A DNA stretch of 54,976 nt from an uncultured Prevotellaceae bacterium (GTDB lineage Bacteria; Bacteroidota; Bacteroidia; Bacteroidales; Bacteroidaceae). Location of the stretch: positions 1-54,976 of the forward strand of contig CACYYG010000024.1 in assembly GCA_902778535.1 (NCBI GenBank), in the 5' to 3' direction. Below the pieces are notes generated by a model. The model did no database searches and was not told the DNA's origin. It saw only the letters and a list, made by a program, of their open reading frames with translations. Position numbers and translations under genes: made by a program. Shown piece by piece: positions 1 to 10,472 of this stretch; the first letter of the stretch is position 1, and each line of letters opens with the position of its first letter.

Positions 1-181
1 GGTACAATGGCGGTACAAAATTACTCTAATCGGGGCAAACGCGCAATAGGCGAAGAATAAGGTTAGTTAAGCGGAGTTAATTGTAAGACAGTGTTTTACA
101 CGATTTGGTTTAAGGTTTGTTTCGGTCTGTTTTGACCTAATTTAGTTGGTGAATGATTATATCAGGGAGGCCTCGAAAAAA
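1..181. other. Left-edge non-coding stretch
   Basis: No gene is supported here. Reading frame 1 is open from the window edge to a TAA at 58-60, so the first 60 bases could be the 3' end of a gene that starts outside the window, but 19 codons are too few to recognise. The remainder is AT-rich with no convincing open frame. It leads into a repeat array and then the tgt promoter. Confidence 0.4.
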
Positions 182-267
182 GTTAAAACAATGCCATTGT
201 CTGATAAAACAAAGGCATTGTTTGTTAAAACTACGACATTATCTGATAAAACAATGACATTGTCTTA
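182..267. repeat. 21-base tandem iterations upstream of tgt
   Basis: Four consecutive copies of a 21-base unit start at 182 (partial), 202, 223 and 244. The core reads AAAACAATGACATTG with substitutions, and contains the small palindrome CAATG-A-CATTG. The array ends in GTCTTAAG. A second array with the same unit and the same ending GTCTTAA lies at 37983-38045. A 21-base period is two helical turns, so copies would face one side of the DNA. Function is unknown. Confidence 0.8.
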
Positions 268-375
268 AGAAAAGTATCGATGGCTGCAGGTTTTCCTGCT
301 ACTTGCACAAAATCTTGCAGTTCCAATTATATGAATACGCATTTTTACTGAAAAGCACAAGTTTATGAACTGAAA

Positions 376-407
376 TTTGGCTGTGTCGGAAAATGTTGCT
401 ACCTTTG
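376..407 (+). promoter_or_regulatory. Bacteroidota-type promoter of tgt
   Basis: TTTG at 376-379 is followed after exactly 20 bases by TACCTTTG at 400-407. This matches the -33/-7 consensus of the Bacteroidota primary sigma factor. Transcription would begin about 10 bases before the tgt start codon. Confidence 0.85.
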
Positions 408-426
408 CACGCTACAAAGTGACAAG

Positions 427-1572
427 ATGACTTTCTATCTACAACATACCGATTCCTTCAGCGATGCCCGTGCCGGCCTCATCACCACCGACCACGGACA
501 GATTCAGACGCCCATCTTCATGCCCGTAGGCACCTGCGGCACGGTGAAGGGCGTGCATTTCAGCGAACTGAGGGAACAGGTGCAGGCACAAATCATACTG
601 GGCAATACCTACCATCTCTACCTGCGCCCCGGGCTCAACATTCTGCGCAAGGCAGGCGGCCTGCACAAGTTCAACACTTGGGACAGGCCCATCCTTACCG
701 ACAGCGGTGGCTTTCAGGTCTTTTCGCTGACGAGCATCCGCAAGCTGAGGGAGGAAGGCTGCGAGTTTCGCAGTCATATCGACGGCTCGAAGCATATCTT
801 CACGCCTGAGAACGTGATGGACACGCAGCGCATCATCGGCGCCGACATTATGATGGCGCTCGACGAGTGTCCGCCGGGAGAAAGCGACTATCAGTATGCG
901 AAGAAAAGCCTCTGCCTGACACAGCGCTGGCTGGAGCGCTGCATCAAGCGCTTCAACGAGACGGAGCCCCTCTACGGCCATCAGCAGACGCTCTTCCCCA
1001 TCGTGCAGGGATGCAAATACAAAGACCTGCGCGAGGATGCTGCCAAGCATGTGTGCGACCTGCTGCCCACCATTGGCGACGGCCAGGGCGGCATGAGCAT
1101 CGGCGGACTGGCCGTGGGCGAACCTACGGAGGTGATGTACGAGATGATCGAGGTGGTGAACGCCATCCTGCCCAAGGACCGGCCGCGCTACCTGATGGGC
1201 GTCGGCACACCGCAGAACATTCTCGAGGCCATAGAGCGCGGCGTCGACATGTTCGACTGTGTCATGCCTACCCGCAACGGCCGCAACGCCCTGCTATTCA
1301 CCTACCACGGCACGATGAACCTGCGCAACAAGAAGTGGGAGAAGGACTTCAGCCCCATCGACCCCGACGGCTGCTACATCGACCGGCTGCACACCAAGGC
1401 CTACCTGCACCATCTGTTCAAGGCGCAGGAGCTGCTGGCCCTGCAGATTGCCAGCATCCACAACCTCGCATTCTATCTCCGCTTGGTGACCGATGCCCGC
1501 CAGCACATCATCGACGGTGACTTCACCCAGTGGAAACGCACAGTCATTGACGACCTTGGCCGTCGTCTATAA
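427..1572 (+). CDS. tgt: Queuine/preQ1 tRNA-ribosyltransferase
   Basis: Exchanges guanine 34 of tRNAs for Asp, Asn, His and Tyr with preQ1, a step of queuosine synthesis in the cytoplasm. The 381-residue TIM-barrel protein carries the family motifs TDSGGFQVFSL (around residue 90), MALDECPPG (around 143), GGLAVGE (around 227) and GVDMFDCVMPTRNGRNA (around 272). The first ATG after the promoter is used. The region that normally holds the CxCxxC zinc ligands reads DPDGCYIDRLHTKAYLHH here, so only one cysteine and the histidine remain. I recall a similar loss in Bacteroides homologues but cannot verify it. The identification is secure; the metal site is doubtful. Confidence 0.95.
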   Translation: MTFYLQHTDSFSDARAGLITTDHGQIQTPIFMPVGTCGTVKGVHFSELREQVQAQIILGNTYHLYLRPGLNILRKAGGLHKFNTWDRPILTDSGGFQVFSLTSIRKLREEGCEFRSHIDGSKHIFTPENVMDTQRIIGADIMMALDECPPGESDYQYAKKSLCLTQRWLERCIKRFNETEPLYGHQQTLFPIVQGCKYKDLREDAAKHVCDLLPTIGDGQGGMSIGGLAVGEPTEVMYEMIEVVNAILPKDRPRYLMGVGTPQNILEAIERGVDMFDCVMPTRNGRNALLFTYHGTMNLRNKKWEKDFSPIDPDGCYIDRLHTKAYLHHLFKAQELLALQIASIHNLAFYLRLVTDARQHIIDGDFTQWKRTVIDDLGRRL

Positions 1573-1573
1573 C

Positions 1574-1622
1574 GTTTATTGATTATCGGTTATTGGTTAA
1601 CGGTTATTGGTTATTGGTTATT
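1574..1622. repeat. Heptad repeat array (7 words) abutting the permease start
   Basis: Seven 7-base words in register: GTTTATT, GATTATC, GGTTATT, GGTTAAC, GGTTATT, GGTTATT, GGTTATT. The array fills the gap between the tgt stop and the next gene and ends exactly where the TTG start codon at 1623 begins. It belongs to the dispersed family also seen at 25819, 26225, 28311, 35795, 49970 and 51402. Confidence 0.85.
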
Positions 1623-2708
1623 TTGAAAAGGCTCGACTGGTACATCATCCGCAAGTTCGTTGGCACTTACATCTTTGCCATCCTGCTGATCATATCCATC
1701 AGCATCGTGTTCGACTTCAACGAGAACATGGCGAAGTTTGCCAACAACCATGCGCCGTGGCGTGCCATCATCTTCGACTATTACGCCAACTTCGTCCCTT
1801 ACTTCGCCAACCTCTTCTCGCCGCTATTCGTCTTCATCGCCGTCATCTTCTTCACGTCGAAGCTGGCAGGCAACAGCGAGATCATAGCCATGCTGGCCTC
1901 CGGCACCAGTTTCCGGCGCCTCATGCGACCCTATATGCTGTCGGCAGCGCTCATCGCCGGCATCAACTTCTACCTGGGAGCCTACGTCATCCCCCACGGC
2001 AACATCATCCGACAGAACTTCGAAACACTCTACAAGAACAAGAAGAAGCAGACGTCGGCCAGCAACGTCGCCCTCCAGGTAGGGCCGGGCATCGTGGCCA
2101 GCATCCAGCAATACGACAACAACTCCAAGCGCGGCTATGGCTTCGCCCTCTACAAGTTTGAACAAAAGAAACTGGTGAGCCAGATGACCGCCAATGTCAT
2201 CCAGTACGACACCATCAGCGACAGCCGCCACCACTGGAAGGCCACCAACTACAAAATCCGAACGCTGAAGGGGCTTCGCGAAAAGATAGAGACCGGAGCC
2301 GAAATTGACACCATGATCATGATGGAGCCAATGGACCTGGTCTACTCGAAAGGTCAGCAGGAGCAGTTCACCTCGCCCGAGCTGCTGCGTTATATCTCGA
2401 AGCAGCAGGAACGCGGCTCGACAAACGTCGTGCAGTATGAGGTGGAATATCACAAGCGCATAGCCACCTCATTTGCATCGTTCATACTCACCGTCATCGG
2501 CGCATCGCTTTCCGCACGCAAGCGCAAGGGCGGCATGGGACTGGCATTGGGCATCGGCCTGGCACTCTCGTTCACCTATATCCTGCTGCAGACCGTCTCG
2601 GCCACTTTCGCCATACAGGCCGACATGCCGCCAATGCTTGCCGCCTGGCTGCCCAACATACTCTATGTGTTCATAGCATACTTCTGCTACCGTCAGGCAC
2701 CCAACTAA
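1623..2708 (+). CDS. LptF/LptG (YjgP/YjgQ) family permease
   Basis: Inner-membrane subunit of the LptB2FG transporter that extracts lipopolysaccharide for transport to the outer membrane. The protein has the family layout: two N-terminal membrane spans (FVGTYIFAILLIISISIVF; FVPYFANLFSPLFVFIAVIFF), a conserved stretch with GNSEIIAMLASGTSF near residue 83, a periplasmic jellyroll-like middle, and C-terminal spans after YHKRIATSFASF. Upstream in-frame codons lie inside a heptad repeat array, so I place the start at TTG 1623, giving 361 residues beginning with KRLDWYIIRKF. No ATG is available. Whether it is LptF or LptG cannot be settled by eye. It is 50 bases behind tgt and probably co-transcribed. 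Confidence 0.88.
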   Translation: MKRLDWYIIRKFVGTYIFAILLIISISIVFDFNENMAKFANNHAPWRAIIFDYYANFVPYFANLFSPLFVFIAVIFFTSKLAGNSEIIAMLASGTSFRRLMRPYMLSAALIAGINFYLGAYVIPHGNIIRQNFETLYKNKKKQTSASNVALQVGPGIVASIQQYDNNSKRGYGFALYKFEQKKLVSQMTANVIQYDTISDSRHHWKATNYKIRTLKGLREKIETGAEIDTMIMMEPMDLVYSKGQQEQFTSPELLRYISKQQERGSTNVVQYEVEYHKRIATSFASFILTVIGASLSARKRKGGMGLALGIGLALSFTYILLQTVSATFAIQADMPPMLAAWLPNILYVFIAYFCYRQAPN

Positions 2709-2720
2709 TATAGCCAATAA

Positions 2721-3989
<1,269 letters not shown>

Positions 3990-4017
3990 AAGGAGGAATG
4001 ATACGAGGAAAGAGGTC

Positions 4018-4329
4018 ATGGCAAAAGAGCAGTCACAAATAAAGGAAAGACAGCGGACAAACCTCAAGGAGCCGCGACGATATAAAGTCATCATCTACAA
4101 CGACGACTTCACGACAATGGAGTTTGTGGTGATGATATTGAAACAGATATTCCTGAAGAGCGAGGAAGAGGCCAATGCGCTGATGCTGCAAGTGCACCAC
4201 TCCGACAAGGCAGTGGTAGGCATTTACAGCTACGACATTGCTGTGTCGAAGGCCCACAAGGCCACCAGCATGGCCCGTGAAGCCGGCTATCCGCTGCGGC
4301 TGACCGTTGAACCCGAAGAGGAAGAGTAA
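4018..4329 (+). CDS. clpS: ATP-dependent Clp protease adaptor ClpS
   Basis: Recognises N-terminal Leu, Phe, Trp or Tyr and hands the protein to ClpA. The 103-residue protein has the signature VIIYNDDFTTMEFVVMIL, with the Asn-Asp-Asp triad and Met of the binding pocket, and LMLQVHHSDKAVVGIYSYDIA, with the pocket His. The reading frame is open back to 3733 inside the helicase gene, but the family match begins only here, and the ATG at 4018 follows an AGGAAAGAGG stretch that could pair with 16S rRNA. It ends three bases before clpA. Family length is about 100-106 residues. Confidence 0.95.
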   Translation: MAKEQSQIKERQRTNLKEPRRYKVIIYNDDFTTMEFVVMILKQIFLKSEEEANALMLQVHHSDKAVVGIYSYDIAVSKAHKATSMAREAGYPLRLTVEPEEEE

Positions 4330-4332
4330 ACT

Positions 4333-6621
4333 ATGGCAGAAATCAAACAGACACAACGGGCAGCCATAGTGCTGCATTTAGCGATGGAATACTGTCGGAA
4401 AGACAGGCATGAGTTTGTGACACCTGAGCATCTGTTAGAGGCTATGCTGGAAGACAATAGCTTTTCCCGTACACTCAACCAATTCTACTCGCCTGAGATT
4501 CTGGCCGTCCAGCTTTATCAGAAAATGAAGGAGTTGGAGACTGTTCCAGAAGGCAATGAGTATGAGCCGGAGGCTTCCGAGCAGCTCGGACAAGTGATAG
4601 AGTACGCTTGTCAGCAAGTATATTCGAGCAGTGCCGGGGCATTAGACCTGCCGCATCTCGTCTTGGGCATCCTCCATCTGAAAGAGTCGTGGGCCTGCTA
4701 TCTGCTGAAGGACGCCCTGGGCAGTGATGAGAGTGAGTTTATGAGTCAGCTCATCAGCAGCTATGACTACGACGACCATCTGGAGGAGGAGACAGGCGAA
4801 CACAAGCATGAGGCAGCCTGGCGACGGCTCGTCACCTGCATGAACGACCTCTACGCGAAACAGAATCCGCTGATTGGCCGCGAGAAGGAACTCCAGCGAA
4901 CCATTCAAGTGCTGTGCCGACGCGACAAGAACAACCCGCTGCATGTGGGCGAACCGGGCGTGGGCAAGACGGCTCTCGTTTGGGGCCTGGTAAGGCTGAT
5001 TGAAGAAGGGAAAGTGCCTAAGCGACTGAAAGGCAGCAAAGTCTACCAGCTTGACTTGGGCACGCTGCTGGCTGGCACCCAGTATCGCGGCGACTTTGAA
5101 AACCGCATCAAAATGATTATGGACGGTGTTCAGCAGGAGAGCAACAACAATATTGTGTATATCGACGAGATACACACGCTGGTGGGAGCCGGTGCCACCG
5201 GTGACAGTGCTATGGACGCCTCTAACATGCTAAAGCCTTACCTCGAAGCGGGCACCATCCGCTTCATCGGCTCTACGACCTACGAGGAGTACAACCGCCA
5301 CTTCTCGCGCTCAAAAGGCATGATACGCCGTTTCCAGCAGATTGATATTCCCGAGCCTACGCCTGAGGAAACGAAGCATATCCTCCGCCAGCTGCAACCG
5401 AGATATGAGGAGTTCCACGATGTGAAATACGACGACGAGGCCATTGCCTTTGCCGTCGAAGCCAGCTTCAAGCATATCAACGACCGTTTCCTGCCCGACA
5501 AGGCCATCGACCTCATTGACGAGGCTGGTGCGGCCTATGAGTTAAGTGTTCAGTGTTCAGAGTTTAGTGACATTTGTCCTGATAAAAAGAGAATAGTCAC
5601 TCAACACTTAACAATAAACACTCAACACATCGCCGACGTGCTGGCAAAGACCTGTAAGGTGGATGCGCTGTCGGTGGCCGAGAACGACGACTACGAGCGG
5701 TTGGAAAGCCTTGCCCCGCGCATGCTCTCTCAAATCTACGGACAGGACGAAGCCATCCGCCAGGTGGTGGAGTCGGTGCAGATGTCAAGGGCCGGCTTGC
5801 TCGACGACAACAAGCCCCTGGCCTCGCTACTGTTCGTCGGGCCTACGGGTGTGGGCAAGACGGAGGTGGCACGTGTGCTGGCAAAAGAACTGGGCATCGA
5901 ACTGATACGCTTCGACATGAGCGAATACACCGAGAAACATGCTGTGGCCAAACTCATCGGCTCGCCTGCCGGCTATGTGGGCTACGACGACGGCGGACTG
6001 CTGACCGATGCCATCCGCAAGTCGCCCAACGCCGTGCTGCTGCTCGACGAGATAGAGAAGGCGCATCAGGACATCTACAACATTCTGCTGCAGGTGATGG
6101 ACTACGCCCGGCTGACCGACAACAAAGGTCGCAAGGCCGACTTCCGCAACGTCATACTCATTATGACCTCCAACGCAGGAGCGCAGTTTGCATCGCAAAG
6201 CATTGGCTTCAACAGCAGCGTCAGCCGAGGCGAGGCGATGATGAAGCAAGTGAAGAAGACCTTCAAGCCCGAGTTTCTCAACCGTCTGTCGGGTGCTGTC
6301 GTGTTCCACGACATGGACAAGGCGATGGCGACGCTCATTCTGCGAAAGAAGCTGCGCGAACTCGATGCCAAGCTTGAAGCCAAGCAGGTGAAGCTGACGC
6401 TCACCGACGAGGCTTTCGACCATCTGCTGAAGGAAGGCTTCACGGCTGAGTATGGAGCCCGCGAGATGGACCGTGTCATCGCCCAGCAGCTGAAGCCCCT
6501 GCTGATGCGCGAAATCCTGTTCGGCAGTCTGAAGAACGGCGGCAGCGTCAGCGTCGGCCTCGTGAATGATCAATGCTCAATAGTGAGCAGTGACGCCTGC
6601 CAAAGCAAGAACGCCCAATAA
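4333..6621 (+). CDS. clpA: ATP-dependent Clp protease ATPase subunit ClpA
   Basis: Double-ring AAA+ unfoldase that feeds substrates to ClpP. In order: N domain (residues 1-145; binds ClpS), first AAA module with Walker A GEPGVGKTA (207-215) and DEIHTLVGAG, a linker, and second module with GPTGVGKTE (503-511), LLDEIEKAH, and the IGF tripeptide near 624 that docks into ClpP. The presence of IGF marks it as a protease partner rather than ClpB. The linker after KAIDLIDEAGAAYE is longer than in E. coli because an inverted heptad-repeat element (5541-5626) is translated in frame. The last residues (QCSIVSSDACQSKNAQ) also look repeat-derived. The clpP gene is not in the window. Confidence 0.94.
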   Translation: MAEIKQTQRAAIVLHLAMEYCRKDRHEFVTPEHLLEAMLEDNSFSRTLNQFYSPEILAVQLYQKMKELETVPEGNEYEPEASEQLGQVIEYACQQVYSSSAGALDLPHLVLGILHLKESWACYLLKDALGSDESEFMSQLISSYDYDDHLEEETGEHKHEAAWRRLVTCMNDLYAKQNPLIGREKELQRTIQVLCRRDKNNPLHVGEPGVGKTALVWGLVRLIEEGKVPKRLKGSKVYQLDLGTLLAGTQYRGDFENRIKMIMDGVQQESNNNIVYIDEIHTLVGAGATGDSAMDASNMLKPYLEAGTIRFIGSTTYEEYNRHFSRSKGMIRRFQQIDIPEPTPEETKHILRQLQPRYEEFHDVKYDDEAIAFAVEASFKHINDRFLPDKAIDLIDEAGAAYELSVQCSEFSDICPDKKRIVTQHLTINTQHIADVLAKTCKVDALSVAENDDYERLESLAPRMLSQIYGQDEAIRQVVESVQMSRAGLLDDNKPLASLLFVGPTGVGKTEVARVLAKELGIELIRFDMSEYTEKHAVAKLIGSPAGYVGYDDGGLLTDAIRKSPNAVLLLDEIEKAHQDIYNILLQVMDYARLTDNKGRKADFRNVILIMTSNAGAQFASQSIGFNSSVSRGEAMMKQVKKTFKPEFLNRLSGAVVFHDMDKAMATLILRKKLRELDAKLEAKQVKLTLTDEAFDHLLKEGFTAEYGAREMDRVIAQQLKPLLMREILFGSLKNGGSVSVGLVNDQCSIVSSDACQSKNAQ
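5541..5626. repeat. Inverted heptad-repeat element inside clpA
   Basis: Left arm words GTTAAGT, GTTCAGT, GTTCAGA, GTTTAGT (5541-5568); right arm words ACTCAAC, ACTTAAC, AATAAAC, ACTCAAC (5599-5626), the reverse complements of GTTGAGT, GTTAAGT, GTTTATT, GTTGAGT. The first 15 bases of the left arm pair with 5598-5612 at 14 of 15 positions. The whole element is read through in the clpA frame as about 29 residues between the two AAA modules. Confidence 0.75.
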
Positions 6622-6624
6622 AAC

Positions 6625-7332
6625 ATGGCTGTTTGGCAATTGGATGACGAGTTATGGTTTCCCAATCCCCAATGGGGTGAGGACAACGGGCTGGTAGCCA
6701 TTGGCGGTGACCTGTCGGTAAAGCGTCTGCTGCTGGCCTACAGCAACGGCTTCTTTCCCTGGTATGCTTTCAACATGGAGAGTGAGCCCCACTGGTATTG
6801 TCCGCTCGACAGGTTTGTCATCTTTCCCCGTGATATTCACATCAGCCATTCCATGAAGCAGCTCCTGCGGCAACACAAGTATGAAGTGACCATCAACCAG
6901 GACTTTGCGGGCGTCATCAACGGCTGCTCCACAGCACAGCAACGTGATGAGCAATGTGGTGCCTGGCTGGGCCCCGACATCATCAACGCCTACACCGAGC
7001 TGCACCGGCTGGGCTATGCCGCCAGTGTGGAAGTGTGGGAACCCGCCGGCACGGGCAAACGACTCGTCGGCGGCCTCTATGGCGTCACTTTGCGTAAGGC
7101 CTTTTTCGGCGAGAGCATGTTCTCGCAGGTGCCCAATGCGTCAAAGCTGGCGCTCATTTACTTGGCAAAGACGATGGAGGCAGTCGGCGGCCGCTTTATT
7201 GACTGCCAGTTTGAGACTCCGCATTTAGCTTCGATGGGCGGCAGGCATATCACCTACAAGCAATACATGGAGATACTGAAAGCCGACGACTGTTCTGTTG
7301 GCAATGATGTAGCAGAAAGCAGACCTCAATAG
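6625..7332 (+). CDS. aat: Leucyl/phenylalanyl-tRNA--protein transferase
   Basis: Transfers Leu or Phe from aminoacyl-tRNA to proteins with N-terminal Lys or Arg, creating the degron read by ClpS. The 235-residue protein shows LWFPNPQWGEDNGLVAIGGDL at the N-terminus, SNGFFPWY, the CPLDRFVIFP segment, CGAWLG, and the catalytic region LVGGLYGVTLRKAFFGESMFSQVPNASKLAL. It starts three bases after the clpA stop, so clpS-clpA-aat form a tight operon: tagger, recogniser and unfoldase. Length fits the family. Confidence 0.95.
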   Translation: MAVWQLDDELWFPNPQWGEDNGLVAIGGDLSVKRLLLAYSNGFFPWYAFNMESEPHWYCPLDRFVIFPRDIHISHSMKQLLRQHKYEVTINQDFAGVINGCSTAQQRDEQCGAWLGPDIINAYTELHRLGYAASVEVWEPAGTGKRLVGGLYGVTLRKAFFGESMFSQVPNASKLALIYLAKTMEAVGGRFIDCQFETPHLASMGGRHITYKQYMEILKADDCSVGNDVAESRPQ

Positions 7333-7391
7333 CTCCTACGGCGGACATGGCGGTAATCCTGTCCCTTTAGTATCGTTTTGTTTCTGCCTTT

Positions 7392-7482
7392 GAAACAAAG
7401 TGTTTCTGCCGTAAAAACAAAGTGTTTCTGCCGTTGAAACAAAGTGTTTCATCGGCAAAAAAATTTTGGAACAAAGTGTTTC
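7392..7482. repeat. 22-base palindromic iterations downstream of aat
   Basis: Units at 7392, 7414 and 7436 repeat with a 22-base period, each with the palindrome GAAACA-aag-TGTTTC (first A variant in the second copy) followed by TGCCGT. A degenerate fourth copy, GAACAAAGTGTTTC, is at 7469-7482. The layout resembles the 21-base arrays at 182 and 37983 but the sequence differs. Spacing is too uniform and the units contiguous, so it is not CRISPR. Confidence 0.8.
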
Positions 7483-7520
7483 ACGCAAGGACCCACTGCT
7501 GGAACACTTTCGCGCTGTGC

Positions 7521-7564
7521 GAAAAAAGAAAACGGTTCCCACTTGTTGACCAGGCGGGAACCGT
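7521..7564 (-). terminator. Terminator of the esterase gene
   Basis: On the minus strand, ACGGTTCCC (7564-7556) pairs perfectly with GGGAACCGT (7540-7532), followed by TTTCTTTTTTC. It lies 24 bases beyond the esterase stop. Confidence 0.8.
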
Positions 7565-7587
7565 GATGAAAAGGCGATGTATGGTTC

Positions 7588-8853
<1,266 letters not shown>

Positions 8854-8890
8854 TTAAAAATATAATTTCACATTTGACGCCCATAACACG

Positions 8891-8898
8891 CAAAGGTG
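8891..8898 (-). promoter_or_regulatory. Possible -7 element of the esterase gene
   Basis: Minus-strand CACCTTTG differs at one base from TAnnTTTG and lies 59 bases before the esterase start. No clear TTTG was found 20 bases further upstream, so this is tentative. Confidence 0.35.
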
Positions 8899-8974
8899 AA
8901 ACAGACCTCTACAATTCTTAGGGAACATTAACATTTCTCATGCGTCAACAGGAGAGAATTTGCGAAATAATCAT

Positions 8975-8982
8975 TACCTTTG
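8975..8982 (+). promoter_or_regulatory. -7 element of bcp
   Basis: TACCTTTG, 38 bases before the bcp start. A TTTG occurs at 8959-8962, but only 12 bases away, so the -33 half is weak. Confidence 0.6.
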
Positions 8983-9020
8983 TAGCCAAATATTACGCTA
9001 CTCAACTTTAACGCATTGAT

Positions 9021-9473
9021 ATGAACATAGGAGACAAGGCGCCCGAGATTCTGGGCAAAGACGAACAGGGACGAGACATCCGTCTGAGTGATTACAAGGG
9101 CCGCAAGCTGGTGCTGTATTTCTATCCGAAGGACAACACGAGCGGCTGCTCGGCTGAGGCCTGCAGCCTGCGCGACCACTACGGCGAGCTGCAGGGCAAA
9201 GGCTACGAGGTGGTGGGCGTGAGCAAAGACTCAGCCGCTTCGCACGTGAAGTTCAAGGAGAAGCTTGAGCTGCCGTTCCCGCTGATTGCCGACGTAGACC
9301 ACACACTGCTGGAGGCTATGGGTGCATGGGGCGAGAAAACGATGTACGGCAAGAAGACGATGGGCACCATCCGCACTACCTTTGTCATCAACGAGGAGGG
9401 AGTGATTGAACAGATATTTGCTGGCAAACAGGTAAAGACCAAAGAGCACGCCGAGCAGATTTTAGCGCTGTAA
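9021..9473 (+). CDS. bcp: Thioredoxin-dependent thiol peroxidase (PrxQ/BCP)
   Basis: Reduces hydrogen and organic peroxides using thioredoxin. The 150-residue protein has a thioredoxin fold with the peroxidatic motif NTSGCSAEACSLRD: Cys43 attacks peroxide and Cys48 resolves, the PrxQ arrangement. VLYFYPKDNTSGC, VVGVSKDS and FPLIADVDH are standard for the family. It follows its own TACCTTTG element, and the transporter gene begins four bases after its stop. Confidence 0.93.
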   Translation: MNIGDKAPEILGKDEQGRDIRLSDYKGRKLVLYFYPKDNTSGCSAEACSLRDHYGELQGKGYEVVGVSKDSAASHVKFKEKLELPFPLIADVDHTLLEAMGAWGEKTMYGKKTMGTIRTTFVINEEGVIEQIFAGKQVKTKEHAEQILAL

Positions 9474-9476
9474 CCG

Positions 9477-10472
9477 TTGGCAGGAATGATATTGTTTTTC
9501 CAGCGGCTTAGCCGCATGCTTGCACAGCATGCCTCGCTGTTTGTGACAGCCATCGCTGTGCTGACGTTTTTCGTGCCCGACTTGTTCCAATGGGTGCGGG
9601 GAACTACGCAGACCGTCATTCTCGGCATTATCATGCTGACAATGGGACTGACGCTGACCACACAGGATTTCCGCATCCTTGCCAAGCGTCCGCTTGATAT
9701 TCTTATCGGCGCCTGTGCTCAGTTTCTGATTATGCCCTGCGTGGCTTATCTCCTGGTGCATGTGTTCCGTCTGGAGCCTGCACTGGCCTTGGGCATCCTG
9801 CTTGTGGGCTGCTGTCCCGGCGGCGTGTCGAGCAATATCATGTCATACCTCTGCCACGGCGATGTGGCCTTCTCTGTAGGCATGACCTGTGCCTCAACGC
9901 TTCTCGCCCCTGTGATGACGCCTTTGCTGATGCAATTGACAGCGGGCGAAATTATCAAGATTGACGCTCTGGGCATGTTTCTGAACATTCTCATTGTCAC
10001 TGTCATTCCCGTGGGTATAGGCAGTTTCCTCAACTATACCTTTTCCAAACGCAAAAGTTTCCCCACCGTCCAGTCGCTGATGCCCGGCCTGAGCGTGACG
10101 TGCCTGGCCTGCATTGTGGGCGGCGTTATTTCCACCGTGCACGACGACCTCGTGGCCCGAGGCCTGATGCTCTTCCTATGGACCTTCGCCGTGGTGTTCT
10201 GCCACAACACGCTGGGCTATGTGCTCGGCTATAGCGCTGGCCGACTGGCGCGTTTCAACACAGCCAAGAAACGCACCATCAGCATCGAAGTGGGTATGCA
10301 GAACGCTGGTCTGGCCACCGTTCTCGCCGGCACTTTCTTTGCCGCCCAGCAGCCGCTCACCGTGCTTCCCTGCGCCATCTCCTGCGCGTGGCACTCCATC
10401 AGCGGCACCATCCTCGCCGGGCTTTTCCTTCGCCATTCACCATCTCAGTCATCTAAATGTGAAACGACATGA
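9477..10472 (+). CDS. Bile acid:sodium symporter (BASS) family transporter
   Basis: A 331-residue integral membrane protein with about ten hydrophobic segments. The family signature is visible: TMGLTLTTQDFRILAKRP after the second span, GCCPGGVSSNIMSYLCHGDVAFSVGMT (crossover and ion-binding region), and EVGMQNAGLATVLA near the end. BASS proteins carry bile acids, pantoate, pyruvate or other organic anions with sodium; the substrate here cannot be read. Start is ATG 9477 or 9486. Its stop overlaps the next start as ATGA (10469-10472), so translation is probably coupled. Confidence 0.88.
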   Translation: MAGMILFFQRLSRMLAQHASLFVTAIAVLTFFVPDLFQWVRGTTQTVILGIIMLTMGLTLTTQDFRILAKRPLDILIGACAQFLIMPCVAYLLVHVFRLEPALALGILLVGCCPGGVSSNIMSYLCHGDVAFSVGMTCASTLLAPVMTPLLMQLTAGEIIKIDALGMFLNILIVTVIPVGIGSFLNYTFSKRKSFPTVQSLMPGLSVTCLACIVGGVISTVHDDLVARGLMLFLWTFAVVFCHNTLGYVLGYSAGRLARFNTAKKRTISIEVGMQNAGLATVLAGTFFAAQQPLTVLPCAISCAWHSISGTILAGLFLRHSPSQSSKCETT

